A stretch of DNA of 64,000 bases, from NCBI RefSeq assembly GCF_005144745.1, contig NZ_SWKK01000004.1, forward strand, positions 186,001 through 250,000. The letters run 5' to 3'. Of this stretch, positions 44,215-53,123 are shown piece after piece. The notes below the pieces were generated by a model that had not been told where the DNA came from, ran no database searches, and saw only the letters and a program-made list of their open reading frames with translations. The translations under genes were made by a program, and so were the position numbers. Source of the DNA: Flavobacterium sp. ASW18X (lineage in GTDB: Bacteria > Bacteroidota > Bacteroidia > Flavobacteriales > Flavobacteriaceae). Each line of letters begins with the position of its first letter. The stretch's first letter is position 1.

Positions 44215-44619
44215 GTGGGTAAATTGAAATCTGTTTTATTGGTAGATGATGATGAAACCACGAATTTTTTAAATAAATTCTTCATTAAGCAAATAGATTC
44301 TACAATAGAAATCCATTCCGTAGTAAACGGTTTGGAAGCCTTAGAATTTTTACGAAACGCAGATAACAACCAATTAGATTTTCCATGTTTGTTAATTTTA
44401 GATACCAACATGCCTGTGATGAATGGCTGGGACTTTCTAAATTCTTATGAGGAATATTTTGATGCCAAGTTTAAGGAGAACATTACCATAGTCATGATAA
44501 CAGCTCTAGAAAATGAAGAGACTGTAAGGCGTACTTTAGCGGACCCAAATGTTAGAGATATTGCTCAAAAACCCTTGTCTGACCGAATTTTTAGAAAAAT
44601 GTTCACCAAACATTTTTAA
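44215..44619 (+). CDS. Single-domain response regulator (receiver only)
   Basis: A 134-residue protein that is a receiver domain and nothing else. The acidic pocket is Asp11-Asp13 (LLVDDDE), the phosphoacceptor Asp63 (LILDTNMPVMNGW), the switch residue is in MITAL and the conserved Lys in AQKPL. There is no output domain, so it would act through protein contacts or a phosphorelay. No kinase gene is adjacent. Start choice is open: a GTG at 44215 or a TTG at 44224. Its last 4 bases overlap the converging binding-protein gene. Confidence 0.88.
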   Translation: MGKLKSVLLVDDDETTNFLNKFFIKQIDSTIEIHSVVNGLEALEFLRNADNNQLDFPCLLILDTNMPVMNGWDFLNSYEEYFDAKFKENITIVMITALENEETVRRTLADPNVRDIAQKPLSDRIFRKMFTKHF

Positions 44620-45467
44620 TCTTGGTGCAAAAACAAATCCTTATCTTTTAATTCTTCAATTATTTCTAGTTGATGTAATGTGTTCTGTACCTTTTGTAAG
44701 GTTTCTACACTTAATTGTTGCTGACTCCATTTAGTTTTACTTAACCAGCTTGTAATATCTTCTAATTTTTGCCCGTATCTGTTAGCCAGAGTTCTATCAA
44801 TGCTTGGTATACTCTTAAATTCTTTAGTATAGGTATTAATAACGTCTAAAATATGCTTAAGAATGGTAGCATTTTCAGTAATGAATTTTGTTGTAGCAGC
44901 TATTACAAAACAGGGCCACGGGGTTGGGCAATCTCCCAAACGTCTAAAAGTATTGTTATCTACTAATGGTTTTGTCGTAAAATGTTCCCACATAAAATAG
45001 TGTGCCTGCTGTTCTTGTAATCCTTGGACTGCGCCATCTAGATTGTTAATTACTTCAAATAGAAGTTTAGTGGTGTCCCAACCTTGCTTTTGTGCGTTTA
45101 CATAGGCCATTAAGTGGCTTCCGCTACCATAGCGACTAATTGCTGCTTTGGTGTGTTCTAACTCTGATAGATTTGTAAAAGAACTATGGTGTGCCACATG
45201 TATACCCCATAAAAGTGGACTTTCAACATATATTTGCACTATTTTAGAGTTGTTACCTTCCGTAATGCTTTTTACCAAACCTTCTGTTAAAATAATTGCC
45301 AAGTCTGTCTGCTCATCGGCTAACAACTTAGCCATCCTACCTGTGCCTTCTGGAATATCTTCCCAATGTAAATCGATTCCTCTTTCTTCAAAAGCACCAT
45401 CTTCTATGGCCAAATGCCAGGGCAAATTAAAATGTTCTGGTACGCCTATAATTTTAACTGTTTGCAT
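44616..45467 (-). CDS. Cytosolic periplasmic-binding-protein-like protein (NMT1/THI5-like)
   Basis: A 283-residue protein with the type 2 binding-protein fold of ABC substrate-binding or THI5-like proteins: VPEHFNLPWHLAIEDGAFEERGIDL at the start, LLADEQTDLAIILTEGLV and the late WPCFVIAATTKFI. It has no signal peptide or lipobox and no ABC permease or ATPase is near, so it is probably cytosolic. Close relatives occur as stand-alone proteins in yeasts and bacteria; the ligand is unknown. Its start lies inside the end of ppk1 (14-base overlap), which indicates translational coupling. Confidence 0.8.
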   Translation of the reverse strand: MQTVKIIGVPEHFNLPWHLAIEDGAFEERGIDLHWEDIPEGTGRMAKLLADEQTDLAIILTEGLVKSITEGNNSKIVQIYVESPLLWGIHVAHHSSFTNLSELEHTKAAISRYGSGSHLMAYVNAQKQGWDTTKLLFEVINNLDGAVQGLQEQQAHYFMWEHFTTKPLVDNNTFRRLGDCPTPWPCFVIAATTKFITENATILKHILDVINTYTKEFKSIPSIDRTLANRYGQKLEDITSWLSKTKWSQQQLSVETLQKVQNTLHQLEIIEELKDKDLFLHQD

Positions 45468-47487
45468 GGTATTTTTCTTTTAGGTAATCGTAAATGGCAT
45501 ATTGGGAACGGATGTTATTGCGGTTAGATTTAACCTTGTGGTTATTATCTTCCGCGTCTAGCACACGTGCTTTTACCGTGTCGTTTAATTGTAAAGTTAG
45601 GATGTCTTTTAATTCAGTAAAAATTGTTGGGTCTAAAATTGGAGTTAATACTTCAATTCTGCGGTCTAAATTTCTCGTCATCCAATCAGCAGAGCCAATA
45701 AACATTTGTTCATCACCTCCATTGTGGAATAAGTAAATTCTTCCATGTTCTAAATATCGGTCAATTATACTGGTGATATAAATAGGTTTTTCATTGGGCT
45801 TTAACTCATGCTCTGCCTTAGGTACTAGTCTACAAAATCCTCTTACGATTAACCGGACGCTAACACCAGCTTCGCTAGCATCTTGTATGGCTTTTATCAT
45901 TTTGCGGTCTTCCAAGCTATTCATCTTAGCCGTAATTTTTGCAGTCTTACCAGCTTTTGCAAAACGAATTTCTTGCTGTATCAACTCTAAAAATTTATTT
46001 CTTGTATTGAAAGGACTAATCATTAACTGCTTGCTTTTGGGTATGATTAATGTCCGTTCTAACACCTGAAATACCTGTGCTAGTTCTTTGGTAATTTTTT
46101 TATGTGCAGTGAATAAACCGTGGTCCGAATAAATTTTAGCGGTTTTAGCATTAAAGTTCCCAGTACCAATATAAACATACCGTTTAGGACCTTCTGTAAC
46201 GGCTCTTTCTACCAATGCTATTTTAGAATGCACTTTAATGTTGGGAACACTATATAGAACTGTTGCTCCGTGTTCTTCAAAAATACGGCCCCATTTAATA
46301 TTGTTCTGCTCATCAAAACGGGCTTGTGCTTCCACAAATAGAAGTACTTTTTTACCATTTTTTAGAGCGGTTAAAAGGGCGTCTGTTAATGCTGATTCTT
46401 TAGCAATGCGATAGAGCGACATTTTAATGGTGGTCACCTTTAAATCATTGGCAGCTTGTTGAATAAACTTTTCTATTACCTTAAAATCCTGATAGGGAAA
46501 ATGCACAATTTGGTCTTTCTCTGCAATGGTTTTAAAGATATCATTAGAATTAGATAAGGCAAAATGCGGTAGGGGAGGTCGCTGGTCATATACTAAGTGG
46601 GGTTTATTTTTCGGAGCGGGAAAAGAAAAAAAATCCGATAAATTATGGTATTTACCACCTTTAACCATATCTACCTTGCCCAATTGTAGAAGTTCTTTTA
46701 GTTGAGATACTAAAGTGGTTGGCATGGCAGCATCATACAACAACCGGGTTGGCTGGCCAGATTTACGTTGTCCAAGACTTTGGTAAATTTTATCTACTAA
46801 ATCCATATCCGTATAATCATCATCCAGATATAATTCAGCATCTCTAGACAATTTGATGGCATAGAGTTGTTGTACTGGCATTAGTGACAAGGATGCGGAT
46901 TTTAATCGGATTACATCATCTATAAACATATAATGATGTCCTTCTCCAGGTAAACTAACAAAACGACCAACTTCGTTACTTGGAATTTTCAATAATTGTA
47001 ATTTTTCATCCTCATTTTGGCAAACAAAATACAGTTGTCCGTCTTTTATCTTAGAAGGATTGTCTAAAGCAATTTGCTCACAATGCTTTGCAACTTCTTT
47101 ATTAAAATAAGTATCAATAAACTGCAATTGATTTTGGGATAGCGTATTGTCTGTGTGGATAAAAACCTGTTCAGTTTTTAATTCCTCTACTATCGCTGAT
47201 AGGGTTTTGCCAAAAACGGTTTGCTGCTCCGCTATGAGTTCAAGTATACTTTTAAGTGTTTTATTTCCTTTTAAATCAAGTTTTTTTCTTAATGATTTGT
47301 CAACCTTTTTTAATTGCCGTAATTGCGAAATTCGCACCTTAAAATATTCGTCTAGATTAGACGAGAAAATAGCTAAAAATTTTAATCTTTCTAACAAAGG
47401 AGTGTCTTGGCATTGCGCTTCTAGTAGTACACGTTCGTTAAAAAACAACCAATTATGGTCTCTATGTTTTAGCGGAATTTCTTTCAT
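45454..47487 (-). CDS. ppk1: Polyphosphate kinase 1
   Basis: Makes polyphosphate from ATP reversibly, at the inner membrane. The 677 residues follow the PPK1 domain order: N domain (HRDHNWLFFNERVL), middle domain, and two phospholipase-D-like catalytic domains. The autophosphorylated His is in KVHSKIALVER and the second catalytic His in YLEHGRIYLFHNGG; also visible are IGTGNFNAKTAKIYSDHGL and MFIGSADWMTRNLDRRIEV. It is translationally coupled to the downstream binding-protein gene. Confidence 0.96.
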   Translation of the reverse strand: MKEIPLKHRDHNWLFFNERVLLEAQCQDTPLLERLKFLAIFSSNLDEYFKVRISQLRQLKKVDKSLRKKLDLKGNKTLKSILELIAEQQTVFGKTLSAIVEELKTEQVFIHTDNTLSQNQLQFIDTYFNKEVAKHCEQIALDNPSKIKDGQLYFVCQNEDEKLQLLKIPSNEVGRFVSLPGEGHHYMFIDDVIRLKSASLSLMPVQQLYAIKLSRDAELYLDDDYTDMDLVDKIYQSLGQRKSGQPTRLLYDAAMPTTLVSQLKELLQLGKVDMVKGGKYHNLSDFFSFPAPKNKPHLVYDQRPPLPHFALSNSNDIFKTIAEKDQIVHFPYQDFKVIEKFIQQAANDLKVTTIKMSLYRIAKESALTDALLTALKNGKKVLLFVEAQARFDEQNNIKWGRIFEEHGATVLYSVPNIKVHSKIALVERAVTEGPKRYVYIGTGNFNAKTAKIYSDHGLFTAHKKITKELAQVFQVLERTLIIPKSKQLMISPFNTRNKFLELIQQEIRFAKAGKTAKITAKMNSLEDRKMIKAIQDASEAGVSVRLIVRGFCRLVPKAEHELKPNEKPIYITSIIDRYLEHGRIYLFHNGGDEQMFIGSADWMTRNLDRRIEVLTPILDPTIFTELKDILTLQLNDTVKARVLDAEDNNHKVKSNRNNIRSQYAIYDYLKEKYHANS

Positions 47488-47500
47488 CTACAAATTTTAC

Positions 47501-47508
47501 CAAAAGTA
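47501..47508 (-). promoter_or_regulatory. -7 element of ppk1
   Basis: TACTTTTG on the minus strand fits TAnnTTTG and ends 13 bases before the ATG. Confidence 0.45.
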
Positions 47509-47541
47509 AGTATTTGCCTCTTTTTTTAGATGATACAAATG

Positions 47542-48408
47542 TTAAGTAAGTTGACTCAAACAATACTGAATAAGCTCCGCAACCGTTTCAGTGGGTTTGT
47601 TAGAAAATTCTCCCGTAGCTCTATTGGCTAAAATGGCATTCATAGATAATGCATTGTGGCCTAGTAATTTAGATAAGCCATAAATGCCCGCCGTTTCCAT
47701 TTCTAAATTGGTAATTAAATCTGAACCTAGTTGAAAGGACTTTAATTTAGAATGAAAATCTTTCAGTTGAGGGCGTAATCTAAGTTGTCTTCCTTGCGGT
47801 GCGTAGAAACCGGCGTTGGTTACGGTAATCCCTTGAAAAATAGTATCGCTTTTAAACTGTTCTAATGTTTTAGGAGCTGCTGAGTAAGCATAGGGGATTA
47901 TTCCGTACTCTTGCCAATTACAATGACTGGTTAAAGCTTGTTCTAATGCTAACTCATTAAGGTTATTGTGCTCATAAAAGTGCATTAAACCATCTAAGCC
48001 AACCGCTTTTGTTGATACTAAAAAGCTGTCTATGGGAATATGGGGTTGTATGGCCCCAGAGGTGCCAATTCTTATAATGGTTAGGGCGGTCTTCTGTTCC
48101 TTAATAGCTCTGGTAGCAAAATCTATGTTTACCAAAGCATCTAATTCATTAAAAACAATATCTATGTTGTCTGTTCCGATACCTGTAGAAATAACAGAGA
48201 TACGTTTGTTCTTGTAATACCCAGTATGGGTAATAAATTCTCGTTTACCTTTTTTTATTTCTACGGCATCAAAAAAATCAGAAACCATGCTCACCCTATC
48301 AGGGTCACCTACAGTAATAATAGTTTCCGCAAGGTCTTCTGGCATTAAATTTAAATGATAGATACTCCCGTCTGGGTTGATTATCAGTTCCGAGTCCGCT
48401 ATGGGCAT
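47542..48408 (-). CDS. Nucleoside phosphorylase, uridine phosphorylase-like
   Basis: A 288-residue member of the PNP/UDP phosphorylase family, which splits nucleosides with phosphate to base and ribose 1-phosphate. Family motifs: TVGDPDRVSMVSDFFD at the start, ISTGIGTDNIDIVFNEL, IRIGTSGAIQP (phosphate site) and the late LITNLEMETAGIYGLS (ribose-binding Glu and Met). Whether it prefers uridine or purine nucleosides is not settled. It follows the DUF1835 gene after 9 bases. Confidence 0.9.
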   Translation of the reverse strand: MPIADSELIINPDGSIYHLNLMPEDLAETIITVGDPDRVSMVSDFFDAVEIKKGKREFITHTGYYKNKRISVISTGIGTDNIDIVFNELDALVNIDFATRAIKEQKTALTIIRIGTSGAIQPHIPIDSFLVSTKAVGLDGLMHFYEHNNLNELALEQALTSHCNWQEYGIIPYAYSAAPKTLEQFKSDTIFQGITVTNAGFYAPQGRQLRLRPQLKDFHSKLKSFQLGSDLITNLEMETAGIYGLSKLLGHNALSMNAILANRATGEFSNKPTETVAELIQYCLSQLT

Positions 48409-48417
48409 TCGCTATAA

Positions 48418-49350
48418 TTAAAGTTTAAGAATACGTTCGCTCTCTGTATTGTATAGAAAATTGTATTTAAGTGCACCACCTAAATAATCGTTCCCTTCTC
48501 TAAGATTTGCATAAAAATTGGTTTGGTGAGCTAGCACTTCCTTGCCAACTTTTGTTAATCTTACTGGGTTAAAAGAGGAAAATAATGGTTTTAGTTTTGT
48601 TAATACTCTATCGTATTGAGAGTCTCCAAAACCATAACCTTCTTGGGTTTTTAAAAGTGTACCTACAAAGGCTTTTTTGGATTTTGGTTTTGCTTCTATT
48701 GCGGTGTTTAACACCTTGTTTTCTAAAGCATTTAATCCATTTCTAATAGAAGGAAAACGCTGTAAATGCATCTGTAAAGCGTCTGCAAGGTAAGTGAATT
48801 GGTAATTTTCAAAGTCCCCTAGATTTTCTAATCGTATGGGATTGTCACTACAATATAATTGCCAAACATAGTCTGCAAATTCTATATCGTCTTGGGTAAG
48901 TACTTTTCTGTTTTCGTATAATTCTGCCAGACGTTCATCGGTCAGTTCATTTAACGCCTTTAATTTACTAGACCCTTTTTCCTTGCCACTGCATACTAAG
49001 GAAATTTCTGCATGCCTTCTGTGCGTTTTTAGCCAACTAATTACAGCTAACATATTAATCTGGCAAAACAAATCATACTCAAACCAAAGTACTATTTGGT
49101 CTTGTTGTTTATGGTTGCAAAGAGAGCGGTATTCTTTTAAGGTTTTTTCTATAAACCAAGATTTACTCACTTTATAATTTTCGTTTAAAAATTCAAAACG
49201 CGTTTTCCAAAACGTTTCACTACCCACAGTACTGATAGTTTTGCCTTCGCAAAGCATTTCTCTCCAGGTAATAATGTCTCCTTTGTATGGGAGGGATTTT
49301 AAACGGTCCGTAAAGGCATCACCGTTTGTAATGTGTAATAAAGAATTCAT
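48418..49350 (-). CDS. DUF1835 domain protein
   Basis: A 310-residue cytosolic protein with the DUF1835 start HITNGDAFTDRLK and the conserved ITWREMLCEGKT, followed by VLWFEYDLFCQINMLAVI and a C-terminal helical part (residues about 190-305) that ends in a winged-helix-like segment (RVLTKLKPLFSSFNPVRLTKVGKEVL). The family is uncharacterised. It is the first gene of a pair with the nucleoside phosphorylase. The 136 bases upstream show nothing recognisable. Confidence 0.8.
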   Translation of the reverse strand: MNSLLHITNGDAFTDRLKSLPYKGDIITWREMLCEGKTISTVGSETFWKTRFEFLNENYKVSKSWFIEKTLKEYRSLCNHKQQDQIVLWFEYDLFCQINMLAVISWLKTHRRHAEISLVCSGKEKGSSKLKALNELTDERLAELYENRKVLTQDDIEFADYVWQLYCSDNPIRLENLGDFENYQFTYLADALQMHLQRFPSIRNGLNALENKVLNTAIEAKPKSKKAFVGTLLKTQEGYGFGDSQYDRVLTKLKPLFSSFNPVRLTKVGKEVLAHQTNFYANLREGNDYLGGALKYNFLYNTESERILKL

Positions 49351-49486
49351 TTTTAGGTAGTAGTTTTCGTTGGTTAGACTTGTTAAAAATAAGGCTTACA
49401 GCAAGAAAAGCAAAACAAACGCCACAAAAGATAGACCATTGGTCGGTAAATTTAACAGTTTATCGATAGGGGTAGTTAATGCTTGG

Positions 49487-49819
49487 TTAGCCCCCAACAC
49501 GTTTTACAGTGAAACCACTCTCCTTTAAAAAAGTCATGATTTTATCGCGGTAATCTCCTTGTATAATAATGGTGTCATTTTTATGACTGCCACCTACACT
49601 GAGTAACTGCTTAAGCGCTTTGGTTAACTTTTTAAAATCGTCAGTAGCCCCGTTATATCCTTCAATAATAGTGATAGGTTTACCTTTTCTTTTTTCGTAC
49701 TTACAGATAAGAGGAGAATCCTGAATCCAAAATTCAGAATGTTCCTTTTTCTCTTCTGTTTTATCAGTTTCTGGCTCGTGCTCTGGGAAAAGATTTTTTA
49801 ACTGGTCCTGTAAATCCAT
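49487..49819 (-). CDS. SUI1/YciH family translation initiation factor-like protein
   Basis: A 110-residue protein whose C-terminal 75 residues match the SUI1 (eIF1-like) fold: KRKGKPITIIEGYNGATDD, LKQLLSVGGSHKNDTIIIQGD and FLKESGFTVKRVGG. The N-terminal 35 residues are acidic. Bacterial YciH proteins can check initiation complexes but are non-essential. It starts 2 bases after the 2OG oxygenase stop, so it is the second gene of that operon. Confidence 0.88.
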   Translation of the reverse strand: MDLQDQLKNLFPEHEPETDKTEEKKEHSEFWIQDSPLICKYEKRKGKPITIIEGYNGATDDFKKLTKALKQLLSVGGSHKNDTIIIQGDYRDKIMTFLKESGFTVKRVGG

Positions 49820-49821
49820 CC

Positions 49822-50772
49822 TTACTTTTTAATTAAGCCTAATTCTATAAGACGTTCATGCAAATAAGCCCCAGCAGTAATGTCTTCAAATTGTTTTGGA
49901 TAATTTTCATCTATACAGTTTTCCAGACAATTTAAAGGCATATTGCTCACTGGATGCATAAAAAATGGAATGGAATATCTAGAGGTTCCCCATAATTCTC
50001 TTGGCGGGTTCACTACTTGGTGGATAGTAGATTTTAATTTATTGTTAGATAAGCGTGATAGCATATCCCCAACATTAATCATTAATTCATCTTCTTGAGC
50101 AATAGCGTCTACCCAATTACCTTCATGGTCTTTTACTTGCAAACCCTTACCATGTGCACCCATTAATAGTGTAATTAGGTTAATATCACCATGTGCGGCT
50201 GCTCTAACTGCATTTTTAGGTTCTTCTTTTATTGGGGGGTAATGAATAGGACGTAGAATGGAGTTACCATTTTTAATATAATCATCAAAATAAGTTTCTT
50301 TTAGACCTAAATGTAAAGCCAAGGCTCTAAGTACATATTTTGCTGTTTTCTCTAGCATTTGGTAAGTTTCTTTCCCAACAGTATTAAACTTGGGCAACTC
50401 CTTTACCATAACATTTACAGGATACTCTTCTTCTAATTTTGGATTATCCTCTACGTATTGCCCAAAATGCCAAAATTCTTTTAAATCGCCCTCTTTTTTA
50501 CCTTTAGCATGTTCTTTACCAAAGCTTGTATAGCCACGTTGCCCACCAATACCTTCTATTTCGTAACTATCTTTTACTTCTTGTGGTAGCGCAAAAAACT
50601 TTTTAATTTCAGAATACAAATCTTCTACCAAATCATCGGACAAGAAATGTCCGCGTAACGCAACAAAACCAATATTTTCAAAAGCTGCACCAATTTCCTT
50701 TATAAATTTCTCCTTTCTATTCGGTTCTTCTGATAAGAAGTCCCTTAAATCCACGCTTGGAATAGCACTCAT
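49822..50772 (-). CDS. Isopenicillin N synthase-family 2-oxoglutarate/Fe(II) oxygenase
   Basis: A 316-residue non-haem iron oxygenase. The facial triad is His194-X-Asp196 (AAHGDINLITLL) and His251 (STIHQVV), with the 2-oxoglutarate-binding Arg265 in RYSIPFF. The N-terminal DIOX_N part (IPSVDLRDFL, GFVALRGHFL) is intact. The substrate is unknown. The ATG at 50772 is chosen; a TTG 36 bases upstream would run through the -7 element. First gene of an operon with the SUI1-like protein. Confidence 0.9.
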   Translation of the reverse strand: MSAIPSVDLRDFLSEEPNRKEKFIKEIGAAFENIGFVALRGHFLSDDLVEDLYSEIKKFFALPQEVKDSYEIEGIGGQRGYTSFGKEHAKGKKEGDLKEFWHFGQYVEDNPKLEEEYPVNVMVKELPKFNTVGKETYQMLEKTAKYVLRALALHLGLKETYFDDYIKNGNSILRPIHYPPIKEEPKNAVRAAAHGDINLITLLMGAHGKGLQVKDHEGNWVDAIAQEDELMINVGDMLSRLSNNKLKSTIHQVVNPPRELWGTSRYSIPFFMHPVSNMPLNCLENCIDENYPKQFEDITAGAYLHERLIELGLIKK

Positions 50773-50795
50773 GTGTTCATTTTTATTAGTTAAAT

Positions 50796-50803
50796 CAAAA
50801 ATA
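50796..50803 (-). promoter_or_regulatory. -7 element of the 2OG oxygenase gene
   Basis: TATTTTTG on the minus strand fits TAnnTTTG and ends 23 bases before the ATG. The rest of the roughly 200-base gap up to 51001 shows only an imperfect inverted repeat (50933-50938 with 50959-50964) near the next gene. Confidence 0.45.
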
Positions 50804-51001
50804 AGCAAAGTTGTGCATTAGTATTACTAACTGTTAATAACTAAGCTAGAATGGGATTGTGAGCCAATAAAGCTAAGAATGGAATGTATTGCACTAAAAC
50901 TATTTTATGGTCTTTAGTTTCTTTGCCAGGTGACTGTTCAACGACTTTAACATTTGTTAACAGTGACGTAAATCTTAAAATACGTTTCTAAGCGTATATA
51001 C

Positions 51002-51505
51002 ATGGAACAAATAAAAACTATTATGAAATCAGCTAAATTATTAAGTGCGTTACTCATGGTAACAGTGCTTTTTTCTTGTTCAGTATCCAAATCGTCCAGA
51101 CAACAGCAAAACATACTTAGCGGTACTTGGATATTGAGTGATGTTTCTTATGAAGGTAATCAAGGAGCATTTAAATCGGTATTATTCAATGATTCTAAAG
51201 ACATTTGTTTTGAGGGAAGCCAGTGGTTTTTCCGTGATAATAATAATACTGGACGCTATACTATACAAGGTGGGAGCTTATGCCAAGGTGGTGATAGGTT
51301 TATAAAATGGACTATTGTGGAGCCCACTAATAGTGTTAGCCAATTGCAATTTAAATTCATAGATGAGAAAAATAAAGATGTATCGGGAGGTTTAGGATAC
51401 CGATTAGATATTACAAATCTAACTGAGCAAAATATGACACTTAAATCTAGAGTCAGTGTAGATGGTGAACCCGTTACTGTAGTATACAATTTTAATAAAC
51501 AATAG
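51002..51505 (+). CDS. Lipocalin-like lipoprotein
   Basis: A predicted lipoprotein of up to 167 residues with a lipobox VLFSC. The body is a small beta-barrel-like domain: LSGTWILSDVSYEGN, CFEGSQWFFRDNNNTGRYTI, and LTEQNMTLKSRV, the pattern of Bacteroidota lipocalin-family lipoproteins. The first ATG is at 51002; the second at 51023 gives a more typical 19-residue signal peptide and may be the true start. It is followed after 4 bases by an OmpA-family gene, so the two envelope proteins are made together. Confidence 0.8.
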   Translation: MEQIKTIMKSAKLLSALLMVTVLFSCSVSKSSRQQQNILSGTWILSDVSYEGNQGAFKSVLFNDSKDICFEGSQWFFRDNNNTGRYTIQGGSLCQGGDRFIKWTIVEPTNSVSQLQFKFIDEKNKDVSGGLGYRLDITNLTEQNMTLKSRVSVDGEPVTVVYNFNKQ

Positions 51506-51509
51506 TACA

Positions 51510-52202
51510 ATGAAAAAGATAAACGTAAAATTAGCTACTGTACTTATGACTTTCGCAATTTTGGCAAGTTGTAGTACAGTAAAGAATGCAAATAATAAAC
51601 AAAAAGGTGCGGTGATTGGTGCCTCAGGAGGCGCTGCCATAGGCGGTGTAATCGGTAATAATGTAGGTAAAGGTAATACTGCATTAGGTGCTATAATTGG
51701 TGCTGTTGTAGGTGGTGCTGCAGGTGGATACATTGGCGACCGTATGGATAGACAAGCAGAACGTATTGAAGAGGAAATTCCAGGTGCAGAGGTAGAACGA
51801 GTTGGCGAAGGTATTAATGTAACATTTACGCAAGATGCTGGTGTTTATTTTGACACGAATAAATCTGATGTTAAAGGAGATGCAGCCACTACTTTAAATA
51901 AATTGGCGGAAATTTTAAAAGAGTATCCAGATACCAACATTTTAGTAGAGGGCCATACAGATAGTGCTGGTGCAGAAGATTACAATATGCAACTGTCTCA
52001 GAAAAGAGCTAGCTCCGTGACTGACTATTTAGTTGCCACAGGTATAAGTTCATCTAGATTTACTACCAAGTGGTATGGGGAAACCCAGCCAAGAGCCACC
52101 AACGATACCGCAGAAGGGAAAGCTAAAAATAGGAGAGTTGAGTTGGCAATTGTGGCGAGTGATGCCTTAAAGCAAGAGGCTATGCAACAAACAAAAGGAT
52201 AA
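51510..52202 (+). CDS. OmpA family lipoprotein with glycine-zipper segment
   Basis: A 230-residue outer-membrane lipoprotein (lipobox ILASC). Residues about 32-75 are a glycine-zipper segment (GAVIGASGGAAIGGVIGNNVG, shortened here to its core GASGGAAIGG). Residues about 108-220 are an OmpA C-terminal peptidoglycan-binding domain: YFDTNKSDVKGDA, ILVEGHTDSAGAEDYNMQLS, KRASSVTDYL, and KNRRVELAI with the conserved Asp and Arg. It should tie the outer membrane to the wall, like YiaD/Pal. Second gene of the pair, with a strong terminator after it. Confidence 0.93.
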   Translation: MKKINVKLATVLMTFAILASCSTVKNANNKQKGAVIGASGGAAIGGVIGNNVGKGNTALGAIIGAVVGGAAGGYIGDRMDRQAERIEEEIPGAEVERVGEGINVTFTQDAGVYFDTNKSDVKGDAATTLNKLAEILKEYPDTNILVEGHTDSAGAEDYNMQLSQKRASSVTDYLVATGISSSRFTTKWYGETQPRATNDTAEGKAKNRRVELAIVASDALKQEAMQQTKG

Positions 52203-52225
52203 GGAAAAGCCTTTCTAAATATTAA

Positions 52226-52251
52226 AAAAGCCCGGTGTAACCCGGGCTTTT
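52226..52251. terminator. Bidirectional terminator, OmpA lipoprotein and hpf
   Basis: AAAAGCCCGG at 52226-52235 pairs with CCGGGCTTTT at 52242-52251, 6-base loop, with T runs on both strands, between convergent stops. Confidence 0.9.
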
Positions 52252-52258
52252 CTATTTT

Positions 52259-52564
52259 TTAATAATGTGCTTTCATCTTTTCTTTCTTCTTACTCAACTG
52301 CTTATCCAATTCATGGATTGTTTTATGTATCGCATTCTCATAATTTTCTTCGCTTGCCTCTGCAAACAATCTAGGTCCAGGAACACTTAACTGAATACCG
52401 CATATTTTGCCTGTTAATGGTGACGAGGTGTTCTCATGCTTTAAGAAAACTTGAGCTTGTACAATAAAATCGAATTTCTCTTGTAAATGCTCTAACTTTT
52501 TAGTGATAAGTTCTTCTAATCTTTCACTTGCTTTAATGTCATGATATTCAAATGTAATGTTCAT
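52259..52564 (-). CDS. hpf: Ribosome hibernation promoting factor, short form
   Basis: A 101-residue HPF/RaiA-type protein that binds the 30S decoding region and silences ribosomes in slow growth. The fold is visible as NITFEYHDIKASERLEELITKKLEHL, VQAQVFLKHEN, KICGIQLSVPGPRLFAEAS and YENAIHKTIHELDKQLSKKKE. It lacks the C-terminal dimerisation domain of long HPF, so it belongs to the short class. A single gene with its own promoter. Confidence 0.92.
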   Translation of the reverse strand: MNITFEYHDIKASERLEELITKKLEHLQEKFDFIVQAQVFLKHENTSSPLTGKICGIQLSVPGPRLFAEASEENYENAIHKTIHELDKQLSKKKEKMKAHY

Positions 52565-52600
52565 ATACTTTTTTTTAAGTTAAACTTAAAGCTATCTATT

Positions 52601-52608
52601 CAAATGTA
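52601..52608 (-). promoter_or_regulatory. -7 element of hpf
   Basis: TACATTTG on the minus strand fits TAnnTTTG; it ends 36 bases before the ATG, leaving a leader of about 30 bases. Confidence 0.5.
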
Positions 52609-52753
52609 AAAATGCTGTTAGTGCATTGTTAGTTTATTTATAAATGCAAGGTAGGGTGTGTTAAAGTTTTAAAATATGATATTTATCATTTAAATAAATG
52701 TAAGATATTTCTTAACTTTATTACTTGGATGACTCCCTTAAAACTAAGCTGTT

Positions 52754-53071
52754 ATGAATACTTCTGCCACGATAAATGACACAGACCAATTGGTCATGAG
52801 ATTAGAGCGAAACCACAGATGTGTTTTGCGCATGGTACGTAAATTAAACTCGTATCAATTTGAACCTAAGAATTATGATGGATTTGTAAAATTACAAGAC
52901 ATCAAATCTGGTTTTGAAAATCTTGCCAAGGAACAGATGTTATTGTTTAACGAGTTGCAAAATCAAAATCTACATTTTTACCCTGCCTTAGACAAAGTAA
53001 AAGCGTCTTTAAAAAAATTTAATGTTTTAGAACAAAAGGTAGCGGCGTACATTTTAGATTCACATCATTAA
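52754..53071 (+). CDS. Small helical protein of unknown function
   Basis: A 105-residue protein predicted almost wholly helical (NHRCVLRMVRKLNSYQF, DIKSGFENLAKEQMLLFNELQNQ, LKKFNVLEQKVAAYIL). There is no signal peptide, no cysteine cluster and no motif I recognise. It precedes the Crp/Fnr gene by 52 bases and could be co-transcribed with it. A real gene is supported by the clean ATG, codon use like its neighbours and a gap otherwise without coding potential. Confidence 0.6.
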   Translation: MNTSATINDTDQLVMRLERNHRCVLRMVRKLNSYQFEPKNYDGFVKLQDIKSGFENLAKEQMLLFNELQNQNLHFYPALDKVKASLKKFNVLEQKVAAYILDSHH

Positions 53072-53123
53072 AAAAAAAATAAAATCTTTGGTATAGGTTT
53101 AAAATAATGAGCAATTTTACCAC

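Noticed and set aside
44616-45467. ABC importer component
   Set aside because: There is no signal peptide, no permease and no ATPase gene nearby, so an import role is not supported.
50933-50964. Inverted repeat ACTGTT...AACAGT upstream of the lipocalin-like gene
   Set aside because: Arms of six bases 20 bases apart in AT-rich DNA are weak evidence, and the -7 match (TACGTTTC) is imperfect.
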